A program made the position numbers and the translations under genes. A stretch of 64,000 nucleotides of DNA from the NCBI RefSeq assembly GCF_017562075.2, contig NC_054081.1, positions 11,096,915 through 11,160,914 of the forward strand, in the 5' to 3' direction. This document shows, in pieces, positions 10,752 to 21,774 of this stretch. Position 1 is the stretch's first letter. Each line of letters begins with the position of its first letter. Below the pieces are notes generated by a model. That model was not told where the DNA came from. It saw only the letters and a list, made by a program, of their open reading frames with translations, and did no database searches. The DNA comes from Anopheles merus. Its lineage: Eukaryota > Arthropoda > Insecta > Diptera > Culicidae.

Positions 10752-11878
10752 CTGTAAATATAAACAAGATTACAGCCTCAGTGCGTTAATTTAGGCTAAC
10801 GGTTTACAATCATGAGGGGGGTTTCCTCCTCACGATGGAAGTTCGAATGGGGGGAGTAGGATTTTTGTTTTAAAATTAGAATAAAATCAATCTGTAAAAA
10901 TTAAACTGTCATGATCTTGAGAAATCAGAAAAAAATATTGTTCATCCAACAATCATTTAATATGGTTAATTGTACATTTCTAAAATTGTAAATTGTACTG
11001 GAGAAAAAAAATCTCCTAAAACAGGATGTGAAGCACAAACGCTACCACAGATGTTTGGGTTACGATCAGCGAATGGTATCGTTAAGTTGCGGTAATTACA
11101 AACTTTGCCGCCTTTCGCATGCACCTATCTATCGATGTGAGTTCAACAATGTTGGAAATATAAAAACAAAACGGAACAAACCCCGCAATGGATAGGATAT
11201 CCAAGATCACAAGCGGTGGTGTACGTTATCGTCTACAGTTTCAAGATACAGAAAAACGCATGCATAGCGTCGTCAACACAAGAAAACATACTAGTGGTAC
11301 TAGTGGAAAACATAAAAGTGGAGATCAGCCCTCGGCGTTACGTTAGCGTTACGTGTTACGCCTGTTCTCAAAACCCAAGCAGCATTCTTGATGAACGCTT
11401 GTTTTAATTGTACTCGATGGGTATTAGAATTGTGTAATTATAAAAAACAGAACAAAAATATTAAATTATCATAAAAATAATGTAAATAAATGTGACTATA
11501 AATTGTAATAATAAGTAGTGTGGAATAATATGACTTTATAGATTCATAATTAACAAAAAGGTAATAAACATATTTATTTGTCGACCTATTTAACAGGGAT
11601 ATTTAAATCATAAATAACACATAAATGTATTTAATAACCTAATTCAATGTTATAGCGCCCTCACACCAAACGTAACTATTATCTTAAATGGCCGAAACGT
11701 AAATTGAAACGTTTCTTGGGAATAATGTAAGGCATGTAACGCTTTGTCTACTTCTATGTTCTTGTTGCAGCGTGCTTGACAGTTGATCGCCGCAACCGCT
11801 AAACGGTGTAAGTATAAGCAAACTGATTCAGCACTTCTTTTGAATCAATAATTTCCATGTTTTTGTTGCAAATTAATT

Positions 11879-12115
11879 ATGAGTGATGAATGTGTTGGTA
11901 GACTAATGTTGTGTATAATTACAAATGTAGATAGTGATCACAATTCATGCATTGGTTTCAATTTCTATTCATCTATTGTGATTGAACAATGTTCAGAATA
12001 CAATGCATCAGTATTTCAGTCAAATGTTTACTTAATGTTGAAAAATGCTCAAAAGCAACTCAACATTGTTTATTTGAGCTCGAACTGTTTTGAAAATGCA
12101 ATCCAAAGTATGTAA
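11879..12115 (+). CDS. Small ORF of 78 codons, doubtful
   Basis: The frame is preserved without change in both arms (right copy 24486-24722, opposite strand). About 100 bases upstream lie an acceptor-like ttgttgcag (about 11762-11770) and a donor-like gtgtaagta, which could mark a short 5' exon. The peptide is Cys-, Asn- and Ser-rich with no family resemblance. Identity between arms is expected from recent duplication, so this is weak evidence for coding. Confidence 0.2.
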   Translation: MSDECVGRLMLCIITNVDSDHNSCIGFNFYSSIVIEQCSEYNASVFQSNVYLMLKNAQKQLNIVYLSSNCFENAIQSM

Positions 12116-12889
12116 AAATATTTTTAAAAATTGTTTTTAAATGAGAACCTTATCAATTCAGGGTATAACGGCTCAACACTGATCCTTTCGAACAAAAGCG
12201 ACAGAAAAACCTCAACAATAATTTTTAAAAAGAATCTAAATATTTGTTGCTGTCACAAAATAGTTAAGGAATCTAATGCTAGCCTGATATTTTTTTTCCT
12301 CCCACTACCCACTTCATCATCTATGTTTTCTTAGACCGCTACAAAAGCATATTAACACTTTAGATTGCGAAAATAAGAACGAGAAACCCAATTGTAAACT
12401 ACGCACTACGACCAAACAAACAAATAAACAAAGCGTTCATGGTATACTGCGATGCTTGATGCACCGAAGATAAGTTGTAGCAATTATGGACTTACGAAAA
12501 TAAGGCATATTTTTCGATGTAATGATGGCAAATTTTGATGTGAAGTCGTCAAAATCATCATTTTAGTGCAAAATATTAGTTATTTAAGATAATTTTATGG
12601 CTAGGCGCATGAAAATCGCTAAAAGCCTACAGTGCTGCTCTTAGAAAAATAGTAAGATGTACCAAACATCTTGGCAACATATTTTAAAAGGATGATATTT
12701 AACAAACGAAAGTGACCAGCATGGAACTAATGAAGCACAAATATTTTAAAATATTCATTTTTGATGTATAAGATCCATTCGTGGTTTAAGGATGCAAAAA
12801 GATTGTTTTACAGCGAAAATATTCTTCGTTTTAGCCATAATTGGGGCTATAGCCACAATTGGTACACTTACCCTATAACTAATTTATTA

Positions 12890-14882
12890 ACTTTTGTTCC
12901 ATACTGAAACAGACATGATGCACAGTACAGAAATAATTATACACAACATACACGAAAACACTATTATGAAAATAAATGTCATTACCCACAACAAGCAGCA
13001 CAACACCATTATTAAAATAGCTACTGTCCACCAACGTCACAAAACTATTTTGAACATCAATTTTCACAAGGTCCTTCTCAATCTGTTTATCAAAAGCAAA
13101 CGTATAAAAAAATGCATACAAATAACTAATGCAAGGAGCACTAGTTGATTATAATAACACTGAAACTAGTGTTCCCTTAACACGAAATAACATGTTTTCT
13201 GTTGGTTTACAAACAGAAACGTTAAAGGAAACGAAGCAAATACTACACAGTACTTCAATAGATTGATGTGAATCGCTTAGTATTTAATGCACTAGGGACG
13301 GTAGTAGTGATGAGAATAGTTCCGAAAATCGAGGAACGGAACGAACCTGCCAATCTGGAGAAAAAGAACGGAACGCGGAACGCAGGTTAAAGATGACCTA
13401 CCATGGTTACGCTTTTTTCAGTTGCTCACTTTATATATGGTTAACTTCAAAGTATTCTTTGAATATTTTGTATTATATTTCTTGTGCAGTAATCACACAG
13501 TTTCAATTAAAACAAAGCTTAATAATAGTTTACTGAATGTGTAAAACTATTCTTCTACTAAAATATACCCGCTTAACTTAAGTAGCCCGCTATACAGTTT
13601 CTTTTTCATTAAAAGCTTAAGGAATTTTGTTTGTTTTTACTAAAATTATTCATTATTCCCTTTTTATACTTCTAAATAAAGAAGTAAATCAGAAATTTGT
13701 TGCAACGCGTATGAAATTTTGATGCAAAATCATAAAGCTTACAAGTTTAATCGGCTTTTCAAATTTCGTATGGATTAAACTACACTGATTGAATTAATAT
13801 TTCTTAATAGAAGATTATAGCATCGAATAACATTGGTTTATTTAAAATACATAGACTGTTAAGTTGTTTCTGTTTCTGTTTCACGGGGCGATAAACGGCG
13901 TTAAATAAATTATTGCGGAAGGATAAACATGTCATGCACCCTCAATATTTAGTTGCACAAAGAAGATCTAAGGTAAAAATTCAAACGAGTTCATTGGAGA
14001 TGCATGCGCAACGAAGCAGCTTAGCACCAGACACATAGCAATTCATTGACTACCACAATCCAGTCAAAATAACGCACCTATACTGATAACATCCATATGG
14101 CAGAAGAGAAACATTTCATTCATTGCGCTCACCGCTAGTGCAGGAATGTCTCTTTAAATTTTGGTGATTAACTTCCCACCAATCACAAATCTCTATCCTT
14201 TTCTGGCTTCATGGCTCAGGTGTTGTACCGTTATCTCTTTGACTGAGAGAGTATGGCTTGCGCTGTTATCACTCACATAGACAGAATGTGTGAGTGTGTG
14301 TGTCCATACTAGAAAGAAGCAAAAGAGAACGCCGTTCTTTACCGGAACGAAAAGAACGCTGAGAGAAACAGGTTCAGATTTTACCTGCTTCCTTTGTATG
14401 TACCAAATCGGCCCATCGTACGAAAGAGAGCAGATGATCGTGCGTTCCAGACTGGATCGAAAAGAACGCTGAGAGAAACTGGAACTGGATCGAAAAGAAC
14501 GCTGAGAGAAACACAGGTTTAAATTGAACCGGCAAACCGGCTCATCAATACAAAGAGAGTAGAATGTCGTGCGTAAGGATCGCGGTCCGGATGCTTGCAT
14601 GCTGGAACGGATCGCACCTGGCAGGTTCGGAACGCAACGCGCATCACTAGACGGTAGGTTAATGGTTAAAATTTTGTCGCAAAATGTAAATAAGAAAATG
14701 GTAGATTTTTTAATAGATTCGGGAGTCTGTTTCAACGCCTTGAGTTTAGATATAGCAAAAGAGCTGGGTTTAGATAGTATGAATCACAACGATAAAAAGG
14801 CTTTTTACTCGATACTTGACGGATCCTTATCCAACACTGAAGGATCCATTCTTATAAAACTACATATTGGCATGACTACATA
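12890..14882 (+). pseudogene. Relic gag-protease fragment of a Gypsy-type element, split by a hAT-type insertion
   Basis: Two pieces, about 12890-13296 and 14658-14882, align with the gag tail and protease of the LTR element at 1173-8205. They share ctagtgttcc and cacaaggNccttctcaa blocks, then a protease segment reading VDFLIDSGVCFNALSL in place of YYLIDTGACFNFLSL. The active-site triplet is DSG, an accepted retropepsin variant. The two pieces join cleanly if the insertion at 13305-14649 is removed. The rest of the element is missing. It is a different, older family member than the full element. Confidence 0.8.
13305..14649. mobile_element. Non-autonomous hAT-type element, left copy (1345 bp)
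   Basis: A perfect 8-bp target duplication GACGGTAG (13297-13304 and 14650-14657) flanks terminal sequences TAGTGATGAG... and ...CGCATCACTA. An 8-bp duplication with TAGTGATG ends is typical of hAT elements. Internal sequence has repeats of gaaaagaacgctgagagaaac and no transposase. The same element at the mirrored position in the right arm shows it arrived before the palindrome formed. Confidence 0.88.
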
Positions 14883-15703
14883 GGAGCAGATTAAAAAAAA
14901 ATATTAAACTGCTTCTAGACGTCCAATTAATTTATCGTGAAAAATTTCATTTTAGTTTTTCGTTCATTTCATTCAATTTTTTTTTTTCATTTAAAACAAA
15001 TCTTTTTACTGCCAGAATAAAAAAGGGCAATCGCGATTCTTGCGAATTAGTCAACATAATCGCCATTACCTACCATTACCTTACCTGGGATATTGTTCCG
15101 CGTTGTCTCCGATTTTCAATATGCTTCCCAGTGGCTGATCACTTCCGTTGCGAAACGCTGCGGGGTTAAATTCTGAAGAAAAAAAATACAGCTTCAGCGT
15201 ATGGTCCAAACAATAGATTGATTGATGCGGACGAATATTCTTAGAACACAATAAAAGGGACGCGTACAGTCCAAAGATCGAATTCTCGGTAAAAATATTT
15301 CACTCTTGGTTTTGAAATATTGAGAATTTGGATCAGATTTCCATACAGCGTCTCAATTGGAATACTGGAACAAAACTTTATTGAACTCAAACAAATTTTA
15401 TCCGGTTTTCTGATTGAGGCACTGTATATAACTATAACTAAATACAAACTCAACAATTACGAGTATTAACCCGTGCAATACTGACCGCTTTATTTTGCGA
15501 TACGTTGACCACGAAACTTACTGCGAATATGATACGAACAATAGCATGCGTTTCCGAATGCCGCCAGGCCACCTTTGTGATCTTTTTCGAACGATTGTGT
15601 TTACAGGCAATGGGCTCAATTCACTCGATATTGCACAAGGTGAATACCGAAAGATGGTGTGTCTGCCCGCTAAACAAATTTGAGCAGTTTGCGAGCTCGC
15701 CCC

Positions 15704-16160
15704 ACCCGCACAACAAAATCGAGCAGTTTTTGAGCTCGCTTTCCGCCGCTTTCCATTTCTGCTCGCTTTCTAGCTCGCTTTCCGCCGAAACCGATCGAGA
15801 AAGCGAGCAGAAATGTCCGAAGAACCGATCGAAACTCTTGATCAGTTGAAGCGTTTACGGTATTTCGAGAGAGCGCGCTGTATGTGTATGTCTCTTTCTG
15901 ACAAAAAAGCTCGGGTACGCGACCGTGTTGGCGCAAAAATGTTTATGGCCGAAAAATAGTTCACACCCACGTTCTCTTTCTCCCCTCTATCTACATTGAG
16001 TTTTTGCTCTCTATCTACATTGAGTGAGTGGCTGAGAAGTTTTCGGTCGCTTTGCGCTGCGGGAGTTGTTATGTTGCGCTCCGTGTTATGCTCTGTGGAG
16101 TCCTGGCGTAAGATTTCGAGTAGACGATACTACTCGCAACCCTCATAATGTTTGGCGGGC
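15704..16160. other. 457-bp segment present in left arm and in 1-1169 but absent from the right arm
   Basis: The right arm joins gcgagctcgcccc directly to aagtgccatc. Because two of three copies have the segment and no target duplication flanks it, a deletion in the right arm is the simplest reading. The segment contains a 17-bp inverted repeat (catttctgctcgctttc at about 15749, complement at about 15800) and CT-rich blocks, but no frame I trust. Confidence 0.8.
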
Positions 16161-16194
16161 AAGTGCCATCAAAAGTGATAGTTGATCGTAACTA

Positions 16195-16858
16195 CCCAAA
16201 TAGCCAGAATTGCTTAAGCAGCTCATTTTGGCACGCTAAAGATCGCTGCTCTAATTCGCCTTTTGCAGTAGATAAACAGCATCAAAGTTCTATGTGGGTC
16301 TTTCAAACAGCGCCTAAGCAGCTTCCTTATGCCACGATGCCAGGGATTATTTTTCTTTGTGTTTTACTTTCAAGCAAGCGTCATCGATGAAATAAACAAC
16401 AAGATTTATTTCGTTTAAACACATATGTATATTTTTAAATCTTTTGTATTGATGCATTACACAAAATTTTACACAATTTACTGATAATTCACAATCACTT
16501 CACTCAATATTCATTCTTCAATTAACGAATCTAACTTCTGCAGCAGCAATGAGATTATTGCCGGCGTCCGTCTTTGACACTTTGACAAGAGCCATCTCGT
16601 ACCGATGTCATGCATTAAAAGCTATAAAGTTCCACCAAGTTCAGCACCCTTTCTTAACAAGCCTTCAAGTTCCATCATGAACCCTACATATAGTGCTAAT
16701 CAGCCGCAAAGTTCCAAAGAGTACCATGTGCCTGTTAAAAAGCTCCATAGTTCCGCAAAGTACCGTCTATCTCTTAATCAGCCACAAAGTATGACATCGG
16801 AACGATTTTTCGTTAAACAGCCCCAAATCAGCTATAAAGTACGAGCTGGCTATTTGGG
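16195..16858. mobile_element. Complete 664-bp MITE with 13-bp terminal inverted repeats
   Basis: Perfect 13-bp ends CCCAAATAGCCAG are flanked by TA on both sides. The right arm supplies the empty site: gatcgtaacTAtttttccat versus gatcgtaacTA[element]TAtgtttccat. TA duplication points to a Tc1/mariner-like mobiliser. The interior has repeated aaagttcc/cagccgcaaag motifs and no coding capacity. Confidence 0.93.
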
Positions 16859-16976
16859 TATGTTTCCATATCTGCTCGACTAGCACTCGAAATGTCTGAA
16901 GTTGTGTTGTAAGCGCCAAAAGTTTGTTTATTCGTAAATTAGACTTGAAAATTTTGACTACGGTGTTTTTTAAGTA

Positions 16977-17336
16977 CAGTGGAGCGCCGATTATCCGGGC
17001 TCTTCAGGGCTCAATCTCGCACGGATAATAGAAAAACACGGATAATGAGTAAAAGGACTTATTTTATCACAAATTCCTGATTTGTTTTTTTTAAATTTAT
17101 CTTATGTTTTGATAAAACCTAGTCAGTTTTTATAAACTTCATGTTTTTCCGATGATAATATTGGAAATGTGCCATGAATTATAACATTTTTGGTTAAGAA
17201 AATGTGCTCTGATAACCTTTTTTCCAATATCCTCTTCAGCACGCAATGTCATCTTTGTATTGAAGTGTCATTTTTTCAACAGCACGGATAAACGGACAAC
17301 CGGATAAAAGGTACCCGGATAAACGGAGCTCCATTG
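16977..17336. mobile_element. 360-bp pogo/Tigger-like MITE
   Basis: Ends CAGTGGAGCGCCGATTATCC and its inverted partner (CAATGGAGCTCCGTTTATCC) are flanked by TA. Motifs cggataa/ggataaacgg recur inside. CAGT-starting ends with TA duplication fit pogo-group elements. It lies in the palindrome spacer. Confidence 0.85.
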
Positions 17337-17734
17337 TATAAAATGGCTACGAGACCAATACCAATTCACATTTTCGAACACAAATAACCAGAAATTCGAG
17401 AAAAGTTTCTTAAATTGAAGCCTTAAACTTCCCTTAAACTGCTACAAACTGCTACAGTTTAAGGGAACTTAGAAAAAAAAGTCCTTAAAAATTAAATGTA
17501 ATGTGTCTTTTTCGATTCTTTCTTATCTTTATAGTTGGTCATGTAGCCATTTTATCCTCAAATAACACCGATTTTTATAAAATAACGTCAAACAAAATTA
17601 GCTTTTGTTTTTCATTTAAAAAAACTGAATGTAAAATGAGCTCGATGGCATCGTCTATCGACAGAAGAAAGTCTAATTTACGTACACATGAAATCTTGGC
17701 GCATTCAACACCCTTAATCATACACAAATCAATA

Positions 17735-18555
17735 CCCTACTAGCATTAAACGGCTTTGAAGGCATTCAGAAGGCATTTAAGACCTTAGTCGCCTTATAAG
17801 GCGAATAAAGATTTCAACCGAAACTTTCACGGCTGAAACGGGATCTCTTCGAAATCTTTCAACTTTTTGATTCAACGAGAACAGATAACTTACCGCCATC
17901 TTAGCTTGTTTATATACTGGTTTTGAACCCTCACTAATGTAACTGCCAACTAGAGTAGTGACAACGCTTTTAGTTCCGAACCGAGAAAGCGTGTGTTCAA
18001 GTCCTAATTTTTATTATCTGTTTTCTGTGTTTATTTATTTTTAAATTAATATTTTCTTGCTATAATTAGAACAAACCAAATTTATGTAAAGCGAAATTTT
18101 AAAAACACCTTTTTAAAAAACATAATAATGACTATGCTTACCCTTCACAATCAGGATGGGAGAAAAATGTATCTCATTTCTCCTTTTACTAGAGTTATCG
18201 AAATAAGTTTGATATATTAATACCTTTCAACGGGTTGGCCTTTAACAACCGAATAATGTAGACCATATTTAATAAAGTGAAATAGCTCAGAGCTTAACGC
18301 AAGAGAACATAACACGTAAATCGTGCTATCGAATCTCACGCTCATATCTGGGAACACTACAACAGTGCAGTGCTGAAGACGCTTGTAAGGTTTTCTTTTG
18401 ACATATGCAATTTCAAATTTCAAATTAAAAGCGAAATTTTTCAATGACATATTTCAAAGGCATTTAATTACTGCTAAATGCACTGCTGATCGCCTTCAAT
18501 TCGCCGGCGATTACAAGGCGATTAGAAGGCATTTAACGTAAATTTGCGAGTAGGG
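17735..18555. mobile_element. 821-bp MITE with CCCTACT termini
   Basis: TA plus CCCTACTAGCATTAAACG at the left mirrors CGTAAATTTGCGAGTAGGG plus TA at the right. Subterminal repeats gaaggcattta and aaggcgat occur in both halves. No transposase. Its right end abuts the first unit of the 129-bp satellite within two or three bases. Confidence 0.78.
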
Positions 18556-18557
18556 TA

Positions 18558-20475
18558 ATTTCAGGCGTATCGAGTACTTATCGAGCAGATGTGGTAAAAC
18601 AATTTGGAGCAAATCCCAAGTGCCACAAATCCACTAAACGATGACTAAACGGTTTCTAAACGACTCAAGCTCTCAACAAATCAATAATTTCAGGCGTATC
18701 GAGTACTTATCGAGCAGATGTGGTAAGACAATTTGGAGCAAATCCCAAGTGCCACAAATCCACTAAACGACGACTAAACGGATTCTAAACGACTCAAGCT
18801 CTCAACAAATCAATAATTTCAGGCGTATCGAGTACTTATCGAGCAGATGTGGTAAAACAATTTGGAGCAAATCCCAAATGCCACAAATCCACTAAACGAT
18901 GACTAAACGGATTCTAAACGACTCAAGCTCTCAACAAATCAATAATTTCAGGCGTATCGAGTACTTATCGAGCAGATGTGGTAAAACAATTTGGAGCAAA
19001 TCCCAAGTGCCACAAATCCACTAAACGATGACTAAACGGTTTCTAAACGACTCAAGCTCTCAACAAATCAATAATTTCAGGCGTATCGAGTACTTATCGA
19101 GCAGATGTGGTAAAACAATTTGGAGCAAATCCCAAGTGCCACAAATCCACTAAACGATGACTAAACGGTTTCTAAACGACTCAAGCTCTCAATAAATCAA
19201 TAATTTCAGGCGTATCGAGTACTTATCGAGCAGATGTGGTAAAACAATTTGGAGCAAATCCCAAATGCCACAAATCCACTAAACGACGACTAAACGGATT
19301 CTAAACGACTCAAGCTCTCAACAAATCAATAATTTCAGGCGTATCGAGTACTTATCGAGCAGATGTGGTAAAACAAGTTGGAGCAAATCCCAAGTGCCAC
19401 AAATCCACTAAACGATGACTAAACGGATTCTAAACGACTCAAGCTCTCAACAAATCAATAATTTCAGGCGTATCGAGTACTTATCGAGCAGATGTGGTAA
19501 AACAATTTGGAGCAAATCCCAAGTGCCACAAATCCACTAAACGATGACTAAACGGATTCTAAACGACTCAAGCTCTCAACAAATCAATAATTTCAGGCGT
19601 ATCGAGTACTTATCGAGCAGATGTGGTAAAACAATTTGGAGCAAATCCCAAGTGCCACAAATCCACTAAACGACGACTAAACGGATTCTAAACGACTCAA
19701 GCTCTCAACAAATCAATAATTTCAGGCGTATCGAGTACTTATCGAGCAGATGTGGTAAAACAATTTGGAGCAAATCCCAAGTGCCACAAATCCACTAAAC
19801 GATGACTAAACGGTTTCTAAACGACTCAAGCTCTCAACAAATCAATAATTTCAGGCGTATCGAGTACTTATCGAGCAGATGTGGTAAAACAATTTGGAGC
19901 AAATCCCAAATGCCACAAATCCACTAAACGACGACTAAACGGATTCTAAACGACTCAAGCTCTCAACAAATCAATAATTTCAGGCGTATCGAGTACTTAT
20001 CGAGCAGATGTGGTAAACAATTTGGAGCAAATCCAAGTGCCACAAATCCACTAAACAACGACTAAACGGATTCTAAACGACTCAAGCTCTCAACAAATCA
20101 ATTATCTCAGGCATATCGAGTACTTATCGAGCAGATGTGGAGCAAATCCCAAGTGCCACAAATCCACCAAAACAACGACTTAACGGATTCTAAACGACTC
20201 AAGCTCTCAACAAATCAATAATTTCAGGCGTATCGAGTACTTATCGAGCAGATGTGGTAAAACAAGTTGGAGCAAATCCCAAGTGCCACAAATCCACTAA
20301 ATGACGACTAAACGGATTCTAAACGACTCAAGCTCTCATCAAATCAATAATTTCAGGCGTATCGAGTACTTATCGAGCAGATGTGGTAAAACAATTTGGA
20401 GGAAATCCCAAGAGCCACAAATCCACTAAACGACGACTTAACGGATTCTAAACCACTCAAGCTCTCAACCTAAAC
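18558..20475. repeat. Satellite: about 15 tandem copies of a 129-bp unit
   Basis: The unit begins atttcaggcgtatcgagtac and repeats exactly every 129 bp from 18561 (18690, 18819, 18948 and so on). Units are about 98% identical in the middle; the last three or so are shorter and more diverged. Each unit carries three ctaaacg-type sub-repeats. The first 36 bases of the unit resemble the palindrome's inner edges (right edge 20870-20905, about 80%), suggesting the array grew out of that sequence. It is not a CRISPR array: units are contiguous with no unique spacers. Confidence 0.97.
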
Positions 20476-21774
20476 GGATATAAAAAAGACTTCGTTTAGC
20501 AGACGGCAAACGACTCATGCATTCTAAAAATAGCAAAAAGCTGGTGGCACCTTCTGTTGGTGTGATAACCTACCAGTGGAGGTTCCTCGCATTCTCATTT
20601 CCTCTGTACTGTTGTATGGTTTCGCATTGAAGTTATGCATCGCTAGAACTACAACGGCGATGCGATTGTTTCAATCCTAAACTCAAATGTAAACCATTTG
20701 TACAGAAGCAAGTGAGATTTGATTAATGGTCAATGGTGTTGATACCCATGTATCTGACCACACGACCATTCATATAGAGTTTTGCTCAGAAAGTTAGAAG
20801 GCTATATAGGTGATGATTAGATAAAGCTTTTTATATTTGAACTACAAGCTGCTATAATAAAACCAGCGCTTTCAGGCATTTCGAGTGCTAGTCGGGCAGA
20901 TATGGAAAAATAGTTACGATCAACTATCACTTTTGATGGCACTTGGGGCGAGCTCGCAAACTGCTCAAATTTGTTTAGCGGGCAGACACACCATCTTTCG
21001 GTATTCACCTTGTGCAATATCGAGTGAATTGAGCCCATTGCCTGTAAACACAATCGTTCGAAAAAGATCACAAAGGTGGCCTGGCGGCATTCGGAAACGC
21101 ATGCTATTGTTCGTATCATATTCGCAGTAAGTTTCGTGGTCAACGTATCGCAAAATAAAGCGGTCAGTATTGCACGGGTTAATACTCGTAATTGTTGAGT
21201 TTGTATTTAGTTATAGTTATATACAGTGCCTCAATCAGAAAACCGGATAAAATTTGTTTGAGTTCAATAAAGTTTTGTTCCAGTATTCCAATTGAGACGC
21301 TGTATGGAAATCTGATCCAAATTCTCAATATTTCAAAACCAAGAGTGAAATATTTTTACCGAGAATTCGTTCTTTGGACTGTACGCGTCCCTTTTATTGT
21401 GTTCTAAGAATATTCGTCCGCATCAATCAATCTATTGTTTGGTCCATACGCTGAAGCTGTATTTTTTTTCTTCAGAATTTAACCCCGCAGCGTTTCGCAA
21501 CGGAAGTGATCAGCCACTGGGAAGCATATTGAAAATCGGAGACAACGCGGAACAATATCCCAGGTAAGGTAATGGTAGGTAATGGCGATTATGTTGACTA
21601 ATTCGCAAGAATCGCGATTGCCCTTTTTTATTCTGGCAGTAAAAAGATTTGTTTTAAATGAAAAAAAAAATTGAATGAAATGAACGAAAAACTAAAATGA
21701 AATTTTTCACGATAAATTAATTGGACGTCTAGAAGCAGTTTAATATTTTTTTTTAATCTGCTCCTATGTAGTCC

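Larger units (their letters stand above)
9350..16900. repeat. Left arm of the large palindrome
   Basis: This is the reverse complement of 20871-27246, about 99% identical where aligned. The left arm is longer by about 1.1 kb because it holds 457 bp (15704-16160) and a 664-bp MITE (16195-16858) absent from the right arm, while the right arm lacks about 54 bp near 13046-13100. Contents from outside in: Tudor-domain gene (minus strand), AT-rich sequence, relic retroelement split by a hAT-type element, the segment shared with 1-1169, and the MITE. The inner edge is at ctcgaaatgtctgaa (about 16886-16900). Confidence 0.93.

Noticed and set aside
14193..14735. 180-codon minus-strand ORF, mirrored at 22056-22463
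   Set aside because: It lies within the non-autonomous hAT-type element and is made of its internal gaaaagaacgctgagag repeats; it has no transposase motifs.
18558..20475. Regularly spaced repeats that might look like a CRISPR array
   Set aside because: Units are 129 bp, contiguous and homogeneous with no variable spacers, in an intron-bearing eukaryotic genome. It is a satellite.
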